DNA from: Nocardia aurea
GTDB taxonomy: Bacteria > Actinomycetota > Actinomycetes > Mycobacteriales > Mycobacteriaceae
Direction of reading: 5' to 3'
DNA: 64,000 nucleotides
Assembly: GCF_003123685.1 (NCBI RefSeq)
Contig: NZ_QCYJ01000172.1
Location: forward strand, 62,001-126,000
A program made the position numbers and the translations under genes. The stretch's first letter is position 1; every line of letters starts with the position of its first letter. Shown piece by piece: positions 7,545 to 17,147 of this stretch. The notes beneath the pieces were generated by a model. It was not told where the DNA came from and did not search any database. It saw nothing but the letters and a program-made list of their open reading frames with translations.

Positions 7545-8690
7545 TCAGGAAATCAGTTCGATCACGGTGGCGTTGGCGGTGCCGCCACCCTCGCACATGG
7601 TCTGCAACCCGTACCTGATCCCGTTGTCGCGCAGGTGGTGGATCAATCTGGTCATCAGCACCGCGCCGGAACCGCCGAGCGGATGGCCCAGCGCGATGGC
7701 GCCGCCCAGCGGATTGGTCAGCGCGGGGTCGGCGCCGGTCTCGGCCAGCCACGCCAGCGGGACGGGCGCGAACGCCTCGTTCACCTCGAAGGCGCCGATA
7801 TCGCCGATCGACAGACCGGTTTTCTTCAGCACCTTCTCGGTCGCGGGGATGGGTCCGGTGAGCATGAGGACCGGATCCGAACCGGCCACCGCGCCACCGA
7901 CATAACGCGCCAGCGGGGTCAGGCCGAGTTCACGCGCCTTCTCCGGAGTGGTCAGCACCAGTGCGGCCGCGCCGTCGGAGATCTGCGAGGAGTTGCCGGC
8001 GTGGATGACGCCGTCCTCTTGGAATGCGGGCTTGAGATTGGCGAGCTTCTCCACGGTGGTACCGCGGCGGATGCCCTCGTCCTGGTTCACCACACCGGCG
8101 TCGGTCTCCACCGCGACGATCTGATCGGCGAAAGCGCCCGCGTCCTGGGCGGCGGCGGCCCGCTCGTGCGACAGCGCCGAGTACTCGTCGACCCGGGTGC
8201 GATCGAAACCCCACTTCTGGGCGATCAATTCGGCGCCGATGCCCTGGTTGAAGACGAAGCCGTCGTAGCGGGCCAACGCCTTCGGGCCGTACGGCGCGCC
8301 GTCACCCTTGGCCGCGCCCAGCGGCACCCGGCTCATCGATTCGACACCGCCCGCGACGACGACGTCCTGCTGACCCGACATCACGGCCTGGGCCGCGAAA
8401 TCCAGGGCCTGCTGACTCGATCCGCACGCGCGGTTCACCGTGGTGCCGGGAATGCTCTCCGGCCAGCCCGCGGCGAGCACCGAGTAGCGGCCGATATTGC
8501 TGGACTGGTCGCCGACCTGGGAGACACAACCCCAGATGACGTCGTCGACGACGGCCGGGTCCAGTCCGGTGCGCGCGGCCAGCGCCTGCAACACGTAGGC
8601 GGATAGATCCGCCGGATGCACGGCCGCCAGGCCGCCGTTACGTTTACCGACAGCGGTGCGAACCGCCCCGGCGATGACTACTTCACGCAT
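7545..8690 (-). CDS. acetyl-CoA acyltransferase (thiolase)
   Basis: A full-length 381-residue thiolase. The nucleophile is Cys89 in NRACGSSQQAL, the oxyanion/base motifs are NEAFAPV and ALGHPLGGSG, and the second catalytic Cys lies in TMCEGGGTANA near the C-terminus. It cleaves 3-ketoacyl-CoA with CoA in beta-oxidation. Its start overlaps the crotonase stop by 8 bp, implying translational coupling. The complete catalytic set distinguishes it from the thiolase-fold protein at 61794-62936. Confidence 0.92.
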   Translation of the reverse strand: MREVVIAGAVRTAVGKRNGGLAAVHPADLSAYVLQALAARTGLDPAVVDDVIWGCVSQVGDQSSNIGRYSVLAAGWPESIPGTTVNRACGSSQQALDFAAQAVMSGQQDVVVAGGVESMSRVPLGAAKGDGAPYGPKALARYDGFVFNQGIGAELIAQKWGFDRTRVDEYSALSHERAAAAQDAGAFADQIVAVETDAGVVNQDEGIRRGTTVEKLANLKPAFQEDGVIHAGNSSQISDGAAALVLTTPEKARELGLTPLARYVGGAVAGSDPVLMLTGPIPATEKVLKKTGLSIGDIGAFEVNEAFAPVPLAWLAETGADPALTNPLGGAIALGHPLGGSGAVLMTRLIHHLRDNGIRYGLQTMCEGGGTANATVIELIS

Positions 8691-9528
8691 CAGTTCTCCC
8701 GTTCTCGGATTTCATGGCGCCGTCGGCGGTCCGGATCGGCGGACGTTCGATCAGCCAGCGCCCGGTGTAACTGGGTTCACGCCGCCCGGCGAAGGCCGCG
8801 AAGGCCTCCTGGGCATCGGCGGTCGCGAAATTGAGTCCCTGCGCCCGTGCCTCGGCGGCGAGCGCGTCGCGATGAGTCGACGACGCGCCCTCGTTCAGCA
8901 ACGCCTTGATCTGTGCCAGCGCGACCGGCGGACCCGCCGCCAGGCGCGCGCCGAGATCGGCCACGTGGGCGTCGATCTCGGCCGCGGGCACCACCCAGGT
9001 GACCAGGCCGAGTTCGCGGGCCTGCTCGGCGTCGATATCCTCGGCGAGCAGGGCCAGCCGCTTCGCCTGCTGCAAGCCGACCAGTTTCGGCAGCAGCCAC
9101 GATCCGCCGAGATCCATCGAAAGTCCTCTGCGGGCGAAGATCTGCGAGAACTTCGCCTCGGGGGTGGCGACCACGAGGTCGCATCCGAGGGCGAGGTTCC
9201 AGCCCGCGCCCACCGCGACACCGGTGACCTTGGCGACGGTCGGCAGCGGCAGTTCGTAGAGCAACGCCGCGACGTCGGTGAGCGCGCGCATCCGGTAGAT
9301 CGGGTGCGCGTTGTCCGGCACGGAGATATCCGCGCCGGAACAGAAGGCATCGCCCGCACCGGTGATGACCAGCGCCCGCACCGAGCGATCGGCCGCGACC
9401 GCGCGCAACGCGTCGGCCAGCGCCGTCCACAACGCGGCGTCGATGGCGTTCTTGCGGTGCGGCCGGTTGAGCGTGAGGGTGCGGACACCGTCGTGATCGG
9501 CGCTCAGTAGGACGGGTTCGGCGGTCAT
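8683..9528 (-). CDS. enoyl-CoA hydratase/isomerase family protein
   Basis: This 281-residue crotonase has the CoA-binding core (GAGDAFCSGADIS, GVAVGAGWNLALGCDL). The two glutamates used for hydration by classical enoyl-CoA hydratase are not conserved: the first position is Asn (GWNLA), and an Asp occurs in SMDLGGSW, a pattern closer to PaaG-like delta3-delta2-enoyl-CoA isomerases. Isomerase activity is therefore at least as likely as hydratase. The ATG at 9528 overlaps the upstream stop as ATGA; the open frame further upstream is the CoA-transferase gene read in another frame. Confidence 0.82.
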   Translation of the reverse strand: MTAEPVLLSADHDGVRTLTLNRPHRKNAIDAALWTALADALRAVAADRSVRALVITGAGDAFCSGADISVPDNAHPIYRMRALTDVAALLYELPLPTVAKVTGVAVGAGWNLALGCDLVVATPEAKFSQIFARRGLSMDLGGSWLLPKLVGLQQAKRLALLAEDIDAEQARELGLVTWVVPAAEIDAHVADLGARLAAGPPVALAQIKALLNEGASSTHRDALAAEARAQGLNFATADAQEAFAAFAGRREPSYTGRWLIERPPIRTADGAMKSENGRTDA

Positions 9529-10934
9529 CGCCGCTCCTCGGCAGAACCCAGCTCCTCGGCAGAACCCTGTCTCTCGGCCGAACTCGGCACGTCGGCAGAG
9601 CCCCTCGCGTCGACGACAGAGCCCTGTACCTCTGCTGAACCCCGCACGTCGGCAGCTCCATGTACCTTCGCCGACCCCCGCACTCCGGCCGCGCCGATCG
9701 CGCCCGCATCCCGCAGTCCGGCGATATCGGCTGCGCTGCAACCGATTTCACCGAGCACCGTATCGGTATGCGCGCCGAGACCCGGCACCGCGCCCATCGG
9801 CGGTTCGAAACCGTCGATCACGGCGGGCGGCAACAGCGACGGGATCGGCCCGTTCGGGGTGTCGATGGTGCGCCAGCGATTCCGCTCGACCAGCTGCGGA
9901 TGGTCGACGACCTCGCTCGGTTTGTTGTAAACGGAGTTGCCGATGCCCGCGTCGTCGGCGATCTTCTGGATCTGAGCCAGGTCGTGGCGCAGGCACCAGG
10001 CCGCGATGGCCTCGTCGAGTTCTTCGCGATGGCGCGTCCGGTCGGAATTGGTGCGGTATCGCTCGTCGGCAGCCAGATCCGGGCGGCCGATGATATCGGT
10101 CGCCAGTCGCCGCCACTCCCGGTCGTTGGTGGTACCGAGGACGACGGTGCGGCCGTCGGCGGTCGCGAACGCGCCGTAGGGGGCGACCGCGGGCGAACTC
10201 ATGCCCAGCGGCAGCAGATCGACTCCCGAATGCCGCGCGTAGGTCAGGTGATAACCCATCATCTCGGCCATGGTGTCGAACAGGCTGACCGCGATGGTGT
10301 TGCCGCTCCCCGGGCCGGAGCCGACAGCGCCGCGCCCGCGACCGGTCAGCTGCGCCAGAATCGACAGTGCCGCATACAGTCCCGTGGTCACGTCGGCCAC
10401 CGGCGGTCCCGGCTTGGCCGGGGCGTCGGCGGTGCCGGTCACCGCGCACACTCCGGATTCGGCCTGGACCAGCAGATCGTAGGCCCGTTTGTGCGACAGC
10501 GGTCCGCCCGCGCCGAATCCGTCGATCTCCACCGAGATCAGATCGGGATGCCGTTGCGCCAGGTCCGTCGGCGACAGGCCGAGCCTGGCCGTCGCGCCCG
10601 GCGCGAGGTTGGAGACCAGCACGTCGGCGCGATCGAGCAGACGGTGCAGGATCTCCACGCCCGCTTCGGATTTCAGATCGAGAGTGACCGATTCCTTACC
10701 CCGGTTGACCCAGACGAAATGCGCGGCCTGGCCGTTGACGACGTCGTCGTAGTACCGCGCGAAATCACCGCCGTCCGGATTCTCCACCTTGATCACCCGC
10801 GCGCCGAAATCGGCGAGGGTGCGGGTACACATCGGCGCCGACACCGCCTGCTCCAGCGCGACGACAGTGATACCGGCCAGCGGGCCCGGATTACCGGACC
10901 CGCTCACGGGGACGTCCTGCGGGGAGGCAGTCAT
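9525..10934 (-). CDS. family III CoA-transferase (CaiB/BaiF) with repetitive C-terminal tail
   Basis: Residues 1 to about 395 are a complete CaiB/BaiF CoA-transferase: N-terminal GITVVALEQAVSAPMCTRTL, a Rossmann-like core, and the Asp of RAYDLLVQAESG, which carries the CoA-linked intermediate in this family. It would move CoA between acids without ATP, activating the acid fed into this operon. The remaining 70 or so residues form an odd tail of degenerate units such as VRGSAEV, ARGSADV and QGSAEE. The family does not need such a tail. The gene starts one base into the TAATG overlap with the SDR stop. Confidence 0.85.
   Translation of the reverse strand: MTASPQDVPVSGSGNPGPLAGITVVALEQAVSAPMCTRTLADFGARVIKVENPDGGDFARYYDDVVNGQAAHFVWVNRGKESVTLDLKSEAGVEILHRLLDRADVLVSNLAPGATARLGLSPTDLAQRHPDLISVEIDGFGAGGPLSHKRAYDLLVQAESGVCAVTGTADAPAKPGPPVADVTTGLYAALSILAQLTGRGRGAVGSGPGSGNTIAVSLFDTMAEMMGYHLTYARHSGVDLLPLGMSSPAVAPYGAFATADGRTVVLGTTNDREWRRLATDIIGRPDLAADERYRTNSDRTRHREELDEAIAAWCLRHDLAQIQKIADDAGIGNSVYNKPSEVVDHPQLVERNRWRTIDTPNGPIPSLLPPAVIDGFEPPMGAVPGLGAHTDTVLGEIGCSAADIAGLRDAGAIGAAGVRGSAKVHGAADVRGSAEVQGSVVDARGSADVPSSAERQGSAEELGSAEERR
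9531..9690. repeat. degenerate repeats at the 3' end of a CoA-transferase gene
   Basis: Variants of CTCGGCAGAACCC/CACGTCGGCAGAGCC recur about every 18-24 bp on the plus strand, encoding Gly-Ser-Ala-Glu units on the minus strand. They form the tail of the CoA-transferase and end just before the crotonase start. Their divergence argues for an old expansion. Confidence 0.6.
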
Positions 10935-11698
10935 TATATGACCGTGCCGCCGTCCACCGGCAGCACCTGGCCGGTGATGAAGGAGGCCGCGTCGGAGGCG
11001 AGGAACACGAACGCGCCCGCGACCTCTTCGGGTTCGGCCCAGCGGCGCAGCAGGATTCGGTTGAGCATCTGCTCGGAGAACTTCTCGTTGGTGCGGATGG
11101 TCTCGGTCATCGGCGTGGCCGCCAGCGGCGCGAGGGCGTTGACGAGAATCTGCTTGCGCGCCAATTCCTTGGCCAGCGATTTGGTGATGCCGATGATCGC
11201 GGCCTTGGCGGCCGAGTAGTTCACCTGGCCGAGGGTGCCGACCAGGCCCGCGGCGGAGGTCACGTTGATGACACGGCCGGTGCCGTCGGTCGGCAGGAAT
11301 TCCAGCGCGGCCTGGGTGCAGTTGATGGTGCCCATCACGTGGATGTCGAACATCTTCTGCACCGATTCGGCGGTGGTGTCCTTGAACATCGCGGGCGCGG
11401 TGATGCCGGCGTTGTTCACCACGATATTCAGCGTGCCGCCGGTCAGCGCCGCCGCGGCCGCCGCCGCGGCGCCCGCGGCCTCACGATCGGAGACGTTCAG
11501 GGCGAAGCTGGAGGCGGTCCCGCCGTTGGCGTTGATCTTCTCGGCCACGGCGGCGGCCGCGTCACCGTTGAGATCGCTGACGAGCACCGCGGCGCCCGCG
11601 TTGGCCAGCGCCTGGGCGACGGCCGAGCCGATACCGCCCGCGGCGCCGGTGACGAGGGCCGAACGCCCGGTGAGATCGAACAACGTCTGCTGTGTCAT
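10934..11698 (-). CDS. SDR oxidoreductase, FabG/3-hydroxyacyl-CoA dehydrogenase type
   Basis: The 254-residue protein has TGAAGGIGSAV (NAD(P) loop), NNAG, a Ser in NVTSAAG and YSAAK as catalytic Tyr-Lys, then ends FITGQVLPVDGGTVI as in FabG-like enzymes. In this operon it is the best candidate to oxidise the 3-hydroxyacyl-CoA made by the crotonase step. A run of eight alanines (near residues 62-75) lengthens the helix before NNAG. The ATG at 11698 overlaps the dehydrogenase stop as ATGA; the longer open frame upstream is an artefact. Confidence 0.88.
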   Translation of the reverse strand: MTQQTLFDLTGRSALVTGAAGGIGSAVAQALANAGAAVLVSDLNGDAAAAVAEKINANGGTASSFALNVSDREAAGAAAAAAAALTGGTLNIVVNNAGITAPAMFKDTTAESVQKMFDIHVMGTINCTQAALEFLPTDGTGRVINVTSAAGLVGTLGQVNYSAAKAAIIGITKSLAKELARKQILVNALAPLAATPMTETIRTNEKFSEQMLNRILLRRWAEPEEVAGAFVFLASDAASFITGQVLPVDGGTVI

Positions 11699-12864
11699 CA
11701 GTAGCTCCTCGGCAATCCAAGAACGTGCGAACCCAGGAAGTTCAAGATCATTTCCTGGCTGACCGGGGCGATCTTCATGACCCGCGACTCCCGGAAGTAA
11801 CGCGATACGTGGTACTCCTCGGAATACCCCATACCGCCGTGGGTCTGCAGCGCCCGGTCGGCGGCGGTGAAGCCGGCGTCGGCGCACAGGTACTTGGCCG
11901 TATTCGCCTCGCGCCCACAGGATTTCCCGTTGTCGTAGCGCCAGGTCGCCTTGCGCAGCATCAATTCGGCCGCGTCGAGCCTGGCCAGCGAATCGGCCAG
12001 CGGGAACTGGATGCCCTGGTTCATGCCGATCGGGCGGTCGAACACGACGCGCTCGTTGGCGTAGCGCACCGCGCGATCGAGCGCAACGCGGCCGAGACCG
12101 AGCGCTTCGGCGGCGATGAGCATGCGCTCCGGGTTCAGGCCGTCGAGCAGGTATTTGAAGCCCTGGCCCTCTTCACCGACGCGGTCCTCCACCGGGACGC
12201 GCAGATCGTCGATGAACACCTCGTTGGAACTGACGGCGTTGCGGCCCATCTTCTTGATCGGCCGGATGTCGACGTGCGCGCGGTCCAGATCGGTCAGGAA
12301 CAGCGTCATGCCGTCGGTCTTCTTGGTCACCTCGTCGTACGGGGTGGTGCGCGTCAGCAGCAGAATCTTCTCCGATTCCAACGCCTTCGAGATCCACACC
12401 TTGCGCCCGTTGATGACATAGTGGTCGCCGTCGCGGCGCGCGAATGTCGTGATGCGGGGAGTGTCGAGTCCCGCGGTCGGCTCGGTGACGCCGAAACACA
12501 CGTGCAGGTCACCGTTGGCGATGCGCGGCAGGGTGCGCTTCTTCAGTTCTTCCGAGCCGTGCACGACCACCGGATGCATACCGAAGATCGACATGTGGAT
12601 CGAGCTCGCGGCGTTCATGCCGCCGCCGGACCGCGAAACTTCTTCGGCCAATATTGTCGCTTCGGTGATACCGAGGCCGTGTCCGCCGTATTCTTCTGGA
12701 ATGGTGATCCCGAGCCAACCGCCGCTGGCGACCGTGTTGTAGAACTCCGTGGGGAATTCGTGCGCCAGGTCTTTTTCCATCCAGTACTGGTCGTCGAATT
12801 TGCGGCACAACTCCGCCACCGACTTGCGGATCAGCTCCTGATCCTCGGACAGTTCGAAATTCAT
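11698..12864 (-). CDS. acyl-CoA dehydrogenase
   Basis: A 388-residue acyl-CoA dehydrogenase with LHVCFGVTEPTAGLDT at the FAD/substrate signature, GRKVWISKA at the following strand and a C-terminal helix containing APVSQEMILNFLG in place of the usual YxGTxE. The Ser-Gln-Glu variant and the ANERVVFDRPIG helix place it with divergent actinobacterial dehydrogenases. It is the first gene of the six-gene operon; ATG 12864 is preceded by GCGAGGG. No copy of the GAGAATnnnATTCTC operator lies upstream, so this operon is probably controlled separately from the large regulon. Confidence 0.88.
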   Translation of the reverse strand: MNFELSEDQELIRKSVAELCRKFDDQYWMEKDLAHEFPTEFYNTVASGGWLGITIPEEYGGHGLGITEATILAEEVSRSGGGMNAASSIHMSIFGMHPVVVHGSEELKKRTLPRIANGDLHVCFGVTEPTAGLDTPRITTFARRDGDHYVINGRKVWISKALESEKILLLTRTTPYDEVTKKTDGMTLFLTDLDRAHVDIRPIKKMGRNAVSSNEVFIDDLRVPVEDRVGEEGQGFKYLLDGLNPERMLIAAEALGLGRVALDRAVRYANERVVFDRPIGMNQGIQFPLADSLARLDAAELMLRKATWRYDNGKSCGREANTAKYLCADAGFTAADRALQTHGGMGYSEEYHVSRYFRESRVMKIAPVSQEMILNFLGSHVLGLPRSY

Positions 12865-12961
12865 GCCCTCGCTGTTGGATTCGCCGGACACATCCGCACC
12901 TCCACTTTCCTCTGATCGGGTTCCACCGGTCGGCTGATCCGGACCCGGCCTGCCACAGCGC

Positions 12962-13000
12962 ACACGGGTGCGTGCGGTCGATGGACCGCACGCACCGTGT
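12962..13000. other. long stem-loop upstream of acyl-CoA dehydrogenase operon
   Basis: A 12-bp perfect stem (12968-12979 with 12984-12995, loop GATG), extendable by five pairs across one bulged base, lies about 100 bp before the dehydrogenase start. It could be a second terminator, a leader structure or a protein-binding palindrome. Confidence 0.5.
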
Positions 13001-13114
13001 CCACCCGGCGTCTGTTCGGTATCCAGCACGTAGCTCACCCGTCTCCCCAGTCGAGACGAGTTTTCCCGAACGTCTGCCGCCACTGGTGCGGCACTGCACC
13101 GGGGGCTTGTGTTC

Positions 13115-13143
13115 GTATCCGGCGAACGGTGTTCGCCGGATAC
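13115..13143 (-). terminator. perfect 13-bp hairpin terminator of the liv operon
   Basis: GTATCCGGCGAAC at 13115-13127 and its exact complement at 13131-13143 are separated by three bases. It lies 36 bp after the stop of the membrane-protein gene that ends the transporter operon. No T-run follows. Confidence 0.7.
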
Positions 13144-13178
13144 GACATTCACGACCCGCGCGATGGCGGGTGAGTCCT

Positions 13179-13549
13179 CTACCGCGATCCGGCGCCGACG
13201 CCGTCGTAGCGGCTGTTGTCGGCTCCGACGACCCTGTTGCCGAGCGCGTCGAGATCGAAGGACTGACGCGCCAGCCAGAATCGCAGGAAGTTGGTCAGCG
13301 AATAGCGCAGGAACAGCGCCGATCCGACGATGGACGCCGCGACGCCGCCCAGGGCCAGCACGATGGCGTCGCGCTGCGACAGCGGGTTGGTGGTGCCGTG
13401 TGACATGAAGTATGCCAGCACCGCGACCACCAGGCCGCCGACCATCAGGATGACGCCGGTGCGCAACCACAGTCCGGAGCGGCCAGCCGACGGATCGGGG
13501 ATCTTGAGAGCGTTCAGTTCTTGGACGAACCGGTCGGCACGTGTTTCGG

Positions 13550-13553
<4 letters not shown>
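13179..13553 (-). CDS. small two-helix membrane protein of the liv operon
   Basis: The 124-residue protein has a soluble N-terminus (about 30 residues), two hydrophobic membrane segments (about 32-50 and 63-83) and a polar C-terminus containing NSRYDGVGAGSR. No known domain was recognised. Its ATG overlaps the LivF stop (ATGA), so it is translated with the ABC transporter and is the last gene before the terminator. It may be an accessory or assembly protein of this importer; function is otherwise unknown. Confidence 0.72.
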
Positions 13554-14316
<763 letters not shown>

Positions 14317-14320
<4 letters not shown>

Positions 14321-15030
14321 ACGTCCCCCAGGTAGGCGGCGAGTACGGTTTCGTCGGCGCGGATGACCTCGGGCGGACCCGAGGCGATCATCTTGCCCAG
14401 GTCGAGCACGAACAGCTGATCACAGACGTTCATCACCAGACCCATGTCGTGTTCGACGAGCAGCACCGCGGCTCCGTCGTCGGCCAGCGAGCGGAGCAGT
14501 TCACCGAAACGCTCGGTCTCGGTGTGGTCCTGCCCCGCCGCTGGCTCATCGAGCAGAACCAAACTCGGGCGCGCCGCGATGGCGCGTCCGACCTCGACCA
14601 GCCGACCGGTTCCGGTCGGCAGCTCGTCCGCGGAAGAATCCGCGATGTGGTGCAGGTCGAGCCGTTCGATGATCTCGTCGACGACGCGGCTCGCGCGCCT
14701 GCGCTCGGGACCGAGTTCGGCGGCGACCAGCAGGTTGTCGCGGACGCTGAGGCGCCCGAACAGTTCCAGTCGCTGGAATGTCCTGGCCAGTCCGTGCTTG
14801 GCGCGCTTGGCGGGACCGTGCTTGGTGACATCGACACCGCCGATGGACACCCGCCCGGTCGTCGGTTTGCGCAGACCGCCGATCACGTCGAACAGCGTGG
14901 ACTTGCCCGCGCCGTTCGGCCCGATCAGACCGGTCACCTGACCGCGCTCGGCCCGCAGGCCAGCGCTGTCGAGTGCTTTGTTACCACCGAATACGACAGT
15001 GACATCGTCAACTTCCAGCAGTGACACCAC
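14317..15030 (-). CDS. livG: branched-chain-type ABC transporter ATPase LivG
   Basis: About 237 residues with Walker A GPNGAGKSTL, the LivG-type LARTFQRLELF, Walker B LVLLDEPAAGQ and H-loop LLVEHDMGLVM. The signature is degenerate: the usual LSxGxQ is replaced by LPTGTGRLVEV, a form seen in LivG-like proteins. GTG at 15030 is preferred because GAGGAGGTG lies seven bases upstream; this overlaps the permease gene by 23 bp. A second GTG at 15027 is possible. Confidence 0.9.
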
Positions 15031-17131
15031 GTTCGAGCACCTCCTCGTCTTCTGATGTCCACGGTCTCTTGACGCCGACCCACTCGACCGGGATCTCCAG
15101 CGTCTCCGGGGCGGGTTTGGACCGCTCCGAGTGCCAGAAGCGTGCGGCGATGACCGCGGCGACGACACCGAAGAAGAAGCCCCAGCCGTCGATGGCCTCG
15201 ATCAGCCGCAGACCCCACAGACCGAGGATCACCACGACCAGCAGCGACGCGATGAGCTTGTCGCGCAGCATCGGGAACCAGTCCCGGCGCAGCGGACCGA
15301 TAGCGCCTTCCTTGAGCGCGCCGCCGCCCGCGGCGATACCACCGAGGGCCGGCAGTACCTGCGCGAGGTTGGCCAGCCCCGGCCACAGCACGGGGATCAC
15401 CTTCAGCGGACCCGCGAGAGCGAGACCGGTGAACATGCCCGCGCCGACAGCGCCGAGACCGGCGATGGTGACGACCAGGAAGATCGGCAGACCAGCCACC
15501 AGACCGAATTGCTCCGGCGCGACGGCTTGGGACTGCATGCCGTACAGCGCGCCGCCCAGTCCGGCGATGGCCGCCGAGAAGGCGAACACCAGGACGCGGG
15601 CGATGAGCAGGCTGCCACCGAGGGTGGCGTAGGCCGCCTCGCTGTCACGCAGGGCGATGAGCCTGCGACCGTACTTGCTGCGCCGCAGCACCGCGATGGC
15701 CAGACCGACCACCGCGACGCAGACCGCCGCGAAGACGGTGATCTCCTCGATGCTCTCGAGTTTCCATCCGAACAGATCCGGCCCGACGAGCGAGATCGAC
15801 CCCTGATCGAACAGTGAGATCTTGATGCCGAGGATCTCGAAGGACGGCAGGGTGAAGATCCACCGGTCCAGGATGACCGCGAACGCCGCTGTCGCCAATG
15901 CCATGTAGACACCGGACAACCGCAGGGCGGGGATCGCGATCACCACCCCGACGACCGCGGCGATTCCCATCGCCGCCAGTATCGCCCACCACTGGCCGTC
16001 CGGCCCGAGATGAGAGTAGGCGACCGCGCCGACACCGGCCAGACTCAACTGGCACAGCGATATCTGCCCGGCGAAACCCAGTAGCGGGACATAGGACAAC
16101 GCGATCATGGCCCAAGCGAACATCGCACCGTAGGTGATCAGATCCGACTCGGTCAGCATCGTCGCCAACATCAGGCCGAGCACGATCACCGTCGCCGCGA
16201 ATGCCACCGAACCGGATCTGGTCGGCAACGGCACCGGATTGAGTTTGCGGTCACGCCCGCGCAGCCTGCCGTGCGGGAACACGAGCAAGGCCACGAAGAG
16301 CAGCAGTGCCGGGGCCGCTAGGCGCAGGCCCGGCAGGTACTCGTTCTGCGGAAGGTATCCGGTCAGATAGCTTTCCATGAGCCCGACGACCACCGCGCCG
16401 ACGAATGTCATCGGCAGACTCTTGAGCCTGCCGAAGATGGCGGCGGTGTAGGCGCTGACGATCAGCAGCGAGAGTTGAGCGGCATCCAGCGCCACGGTGG
16501 GCGCGATGAGGATGCCGCCGATCGCGGCCAGTTCGATGCCGAGGATCCAGGCGACCCGGTTGGCCCGCTTGGGATCGGCGCCGGTGAGACCCACCAGCGC
16601 GCGATCGTCGACGGTCGCCCGCATCTCGGCGCCGGTCCTGGTGCGGAACAACAGGATCCGGAGCGCGATGGCCACCACGATGGCGACCACCATGGTGAGT
16701 GCCTGGTGCCAGGTGATGGTCACCACGCCGAGGTCGATCGACTTCTTGTCCGCGAAGAACCGGGACAGCGAACGGGATTCGTTCGGATTCCAGATCCACC
16801 GCGCGAGGACGATCAGGCCGCTGAGCAGCGCGATCGTCATCACGAGTTTTTCCGCGTCGCCGAGCCCCTGGGTCGGCGCCAGCGCCTTACCGAAAGCCAG
16901 GCCGAACAGAGGCGCGAATACCAGTAGTACGGCGACGATCGCCGTCGGGGTCGGCCAGCCCCAGCCGATCGTGAGCTGCCAGTACACGAACGCCGAGATC
17001 ATGCCCGCGGCACCGTGCGCGAAATTGAACACACCGGTGGTGGTGTAGGTCAGTACCAGGCCACTGCCGATGATTGCGTAGATCGCGGCGGTACTGAGAC
17101 CGACGATCCCGAAAGCGATGAATTGCTCCAT
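15008..17131 (-). CDS. livHM: fused LivH-LivM permease of branched-chain-type ABC transporter
   Basis: At 707 residues this is the two usual permeases in one chain. The N-terminal half has the LivH motif TYTTTGVFNFAHGAAG (about residues 29-44) and roughly eight membrane helices. The second half begins near residue 310 and has the LivM motif GFAGQISLCQLSLAGVGA with its own helices. The C-terminus ends in a soluble tail after a final helix. Fusion would fix a 1:1 permease ratio. The stop lies inside the LivG start region, so translation is coupled. In typical transporters LivH and LivM are separate genes. Confidence 0.9.
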   Translation of the reverse strand: MEQFIAFGIVGLSTAAIYAIIGSGLVLTYTTTGVFNFAHGAAGMISAFVYWQLTIGWGWPTPTAIVAVLLVFAPLFGLAFGKALAPTQGLGDAEKLVMTIALLSGLIVLARWIWNPNESRSLSRFFADKKSIDLGVVTITWHQALTMVVAIVVAIALRILLFRTRTGAEMRATVDDRALVGLTGADPKRANRVAWILGIELAAIGGILIAPTVALDAAQLSLLIVSAYTAAIFGRLKSLPMTFVGAVVVGLMESYLTGYLPQNEYLPGLRLAAPALLLFVALLVFPHGRLRGRDRKLNPVPLPTRSGSVAFAATVIVLGLMLATMLTESDLITYGAMFAWAMIALSYVPLLGFAGQISLCQLSLAGVGAVAYSHLGPDGQWWAILAAMGIAAVVGVVIAIPALRLSGVYMALATAAFAVILDRWIFTLPSFEILGIKISLFDQGSISLVGPDLFGWKLESIEEITVFAAVCVAVVGLAIAVLRRSKYGRRLIALRDSEAAYATLGGSLLIARVLVFAFSAAIAGLGGALYGMQSQAVAPEQFGLVAGLPIFLVVTIAGLGAVGAGMFTGLALAGPLKVIPVLWPGLANLAQVLPALGGIAAGGGALKEGAIGPLRRDWFPMLRDKLIASLLVVVILGLWGLRLIEAIDGWGFFFGVVAAVIAARFWHSERSKPAPETLEIPVEWVGVKRPWTSEDEEVLERGVTAGS

Positions 17132-17147
17132 CAGTGCGATTGCTCCG

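Larger units (their letters stand above)
12865..13178. other. intergenic region with two hairpins
   Basis: No gene is apparent. The right half holds the terminator of the transporter operon (13115-13143) and the centre holds a second long hairpin (12962-13000). The promoter for the beta-oxidation operon must lie between that hairpin and 12864 or within it; no clear -10/-35 pair was found. Confidence 0.6.

Noticed and set aside
6501..8606. A 701-codon open frame on the plus strand
   Set aside because: It lies opposite the acyl-CoA dehydrogenase and thiolase genes, which have full catalytic motifs. Its translation is Arg/His/Gly-rich without domains, typical of antisense frames in GC-rich DNA.
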